Assembly: GCA_039989855.1 (NCBI GenBank) | Contig: JBDXGZ010000001.1 | Coordinates: 186,001-250,000, forward strand | Length of the DNA: 64,000 nt | Source: CALFVT01 sp039989855 | GTDB taxonomy: Bacteria; Pseudomonadota; Alphaproteobacteria; Caulobacterales; Maricaulaceae | Direction of reading: 5' to 3' | Shown: piece by piece, positions 63,279 through 64,000 of the stretch | How the letters are laid out: each line of letters starts with the position of its first letter | Numbering within the stretch: position 1 is the stretch's first letter | Made by a program: the position numbers and the translations under genes | Notes under the pieces: generated by a model | What the model saw: the letters and a program-made list of their open reading frames with translations, nothing else | What the model was told of the DNA's origin: nothing | The model's database searches: none

Positions 63279-64000
63279 ATGGGATCATATGGTCTTAAAA
63301 CCCATATTTGGAATAATAATCTGCGGTGCGTTTTTCTTTTAATACTTTTTCCCGTACTCCTACTTTTCCTTGCTTTTGCGCTTTTATTATTATGGACAGC
63401 GTATACTCAAAATTTGAGCGTGTCTGAAGGATTAGAAACAGCTCTTTACACCATGCCCAAAATGGCGCCGATTGCCTTAGGCGCTTCTGGTGCTTGGTTC
63501 GCAGTCGCATTTATGGGCCATCAATCTATGATTGACAACGCAACACAGGCGCGCTCTGTTACGAAACGCGAAGAGCCCCGCGCTTATAAACTCTTAGAAA
63601 ACCTCTGCATCTCTCGCGGTATAACCACACCACGCCTTAAAATCATGGAAACGCCTGTGATGAATGCCTATGCAAGCGGGTTAAGTGATAAGAATTACAC
63701 GGTCGCTCTTACACGTGGCCTTATGGATAATCTTGATGACCAAGAGCTAGAGGCTGTTATTGCCCATGAACTCTCTCATATAGAGAATCGAGATGTGCGA
63801 ACGATGGTCATAGCTGTAATTTTTGTCGGAATATTTGCTTTTTTTGGGCAAAATATGATGCGTCGCATGTTTAGACTGCACTTGCACAGAGGGCAACATC
63901 ACCGCCGTAGCGGGGGCGGAAACTCTGGTGCTCTAATATTCTTTGCGATCGGAATTATGGTTTTGACTTACTTTTTTGCAATCTCTATCCGCTTTGCATT
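63279..64000 (+). CDS. M48-family membrane metallopeptidase (HtpX-like), partial at window end
   Basis: The frame starts at ATG 63279 and is open to the window edge, so the C-terminus is missing. Two hydrophobic segments occur near the start (about residues 17-40 and 60-77). The zinc motif HELSH is at residues 163-167 in AVIAHELSHIENRDV. Upstream, TPRLKIMETPVMNAYASGLSDKNYTVALTRGLMDNL is the usual M48 lead-in. The region after HELSH has a His/Arg/Gly-rich loop and another membrane helix. It follows lemA closely and likely works in membrane protein quality control. Confidence 0.88.
   Translation, partial: MGSYGLKTHIWNNNLRCVFLLILFPVLLLFLAFALLLLWTAYTQNLSVSEGLETALYTMPKMAPIALGASGAWFAVAFMGHQSMIDNATQARSVTKREEPRAYKLLENLCISRGITTPRLKIMETPVMNAYASGLSDKNYTVALTRGLMDNLDDQELEAVIAHELSHIENRDVRTMVIAVIFVGIFAFFGQNMMRRMFRLHLHRGQHHRRSGGGNSGALIFFAIGIMVLTYFFAISIRFA

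Noticed and set aside
1..64000. CRISPR arrays, insertion sequences, prophage or integrase genes
   Set aside because: No regularly spaced repeats, transposase-like frames, phage genes or attachment-site duplications were seen, including around the tRNA.

Overview
The window reads as a contiguous piece of chromosome from an alphaproteobacterium, most likely a marine member of the Caulobacterales/Maricaulales (Hyphomonadaceae-like) branch. The reasons are the gene orders (trpE-G-D-C next to lexA, comEC, gltX and gltA; rlpA-dac-tmk-holB-tatD-MBL; pyrE-pdxJ-acpS-rnc-era-recO; NYN/folK/rpoZ/rsh) and a GTTC-N7-GTTC SOS box upstream of lexA, the alphaproteobacterial form. GC content looks moderate by eye. 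I saw no insertion sequence, prophage, CRISPR array or integrase. The placement is inferred from synteny, not from a tree.

Layout. 0-15 kb is central metabolism and information processing: citrate synthase, glutamyl-tRNA synthetase, a ComEC channel, LexA, a tryptophan operon headed by a PpiD-type periplasmic foldase (ppiD-trpE-small ORF-trpG-trpD-trpC), then tpiA, secG and pyrG. A 0.8 kb stretch without a recognisable gene ends at a tRNA-Ser(TGA). 15.8-23.3 kb carries RlpA, a D,D-carboxypeptidase, tmk-holB-tatD-MBL and a secreted GH5 glycosidase. 23.4-28.6 kb holds a small lipoprotein, guaB, rsmB and guaA. 28.9-37 kb is the least ordinary part: a set of secreted and outer-membrane proteins that looks like a divergent chaperone-usher surface-fibre system. 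37-44 kb is an alpha-2-macroglobulin and PBP1C pair. 44-53 kb has an acyl-CoA synthetase, a PLP dehydratase, a soluble lytic transglycosylase, dapA, smpB, an outer-membrane beta-barrel, a family-5-type uracil-DNA glycosylase and a NYN protein. 52.7-64 kb runs through folK, rpoZ, rsh, pyrE, pdxJ, acpS, rnc, era, recO, parC, lemA and an M48 peptidase cut by the window edge.

The best candidate for an undescribed system lies at 28914-36934. It comprises a 1098-residue predicted outer-membrane protein (two stalk-like N-terminal domains, a beta-barrel-like middle, two SdrD_B-like C-terminal domains), a small Cys-containing secreted protein overlapping its start, a PapD-like periplasmic chaperone, and two paralogous ~300-residue secreted subunits with collinear motifs. 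A perfect terminator hairpin sits between the major subunit and the chaperone, as expected for unequal expression. Calcium-loop-like Asp-rich motifs recur in both subunits and in the outer-membrane protein. A second small discovery is a 51-codon membrane-peptide ORF embedded in the trp operon with stop/start overlap to trpG.
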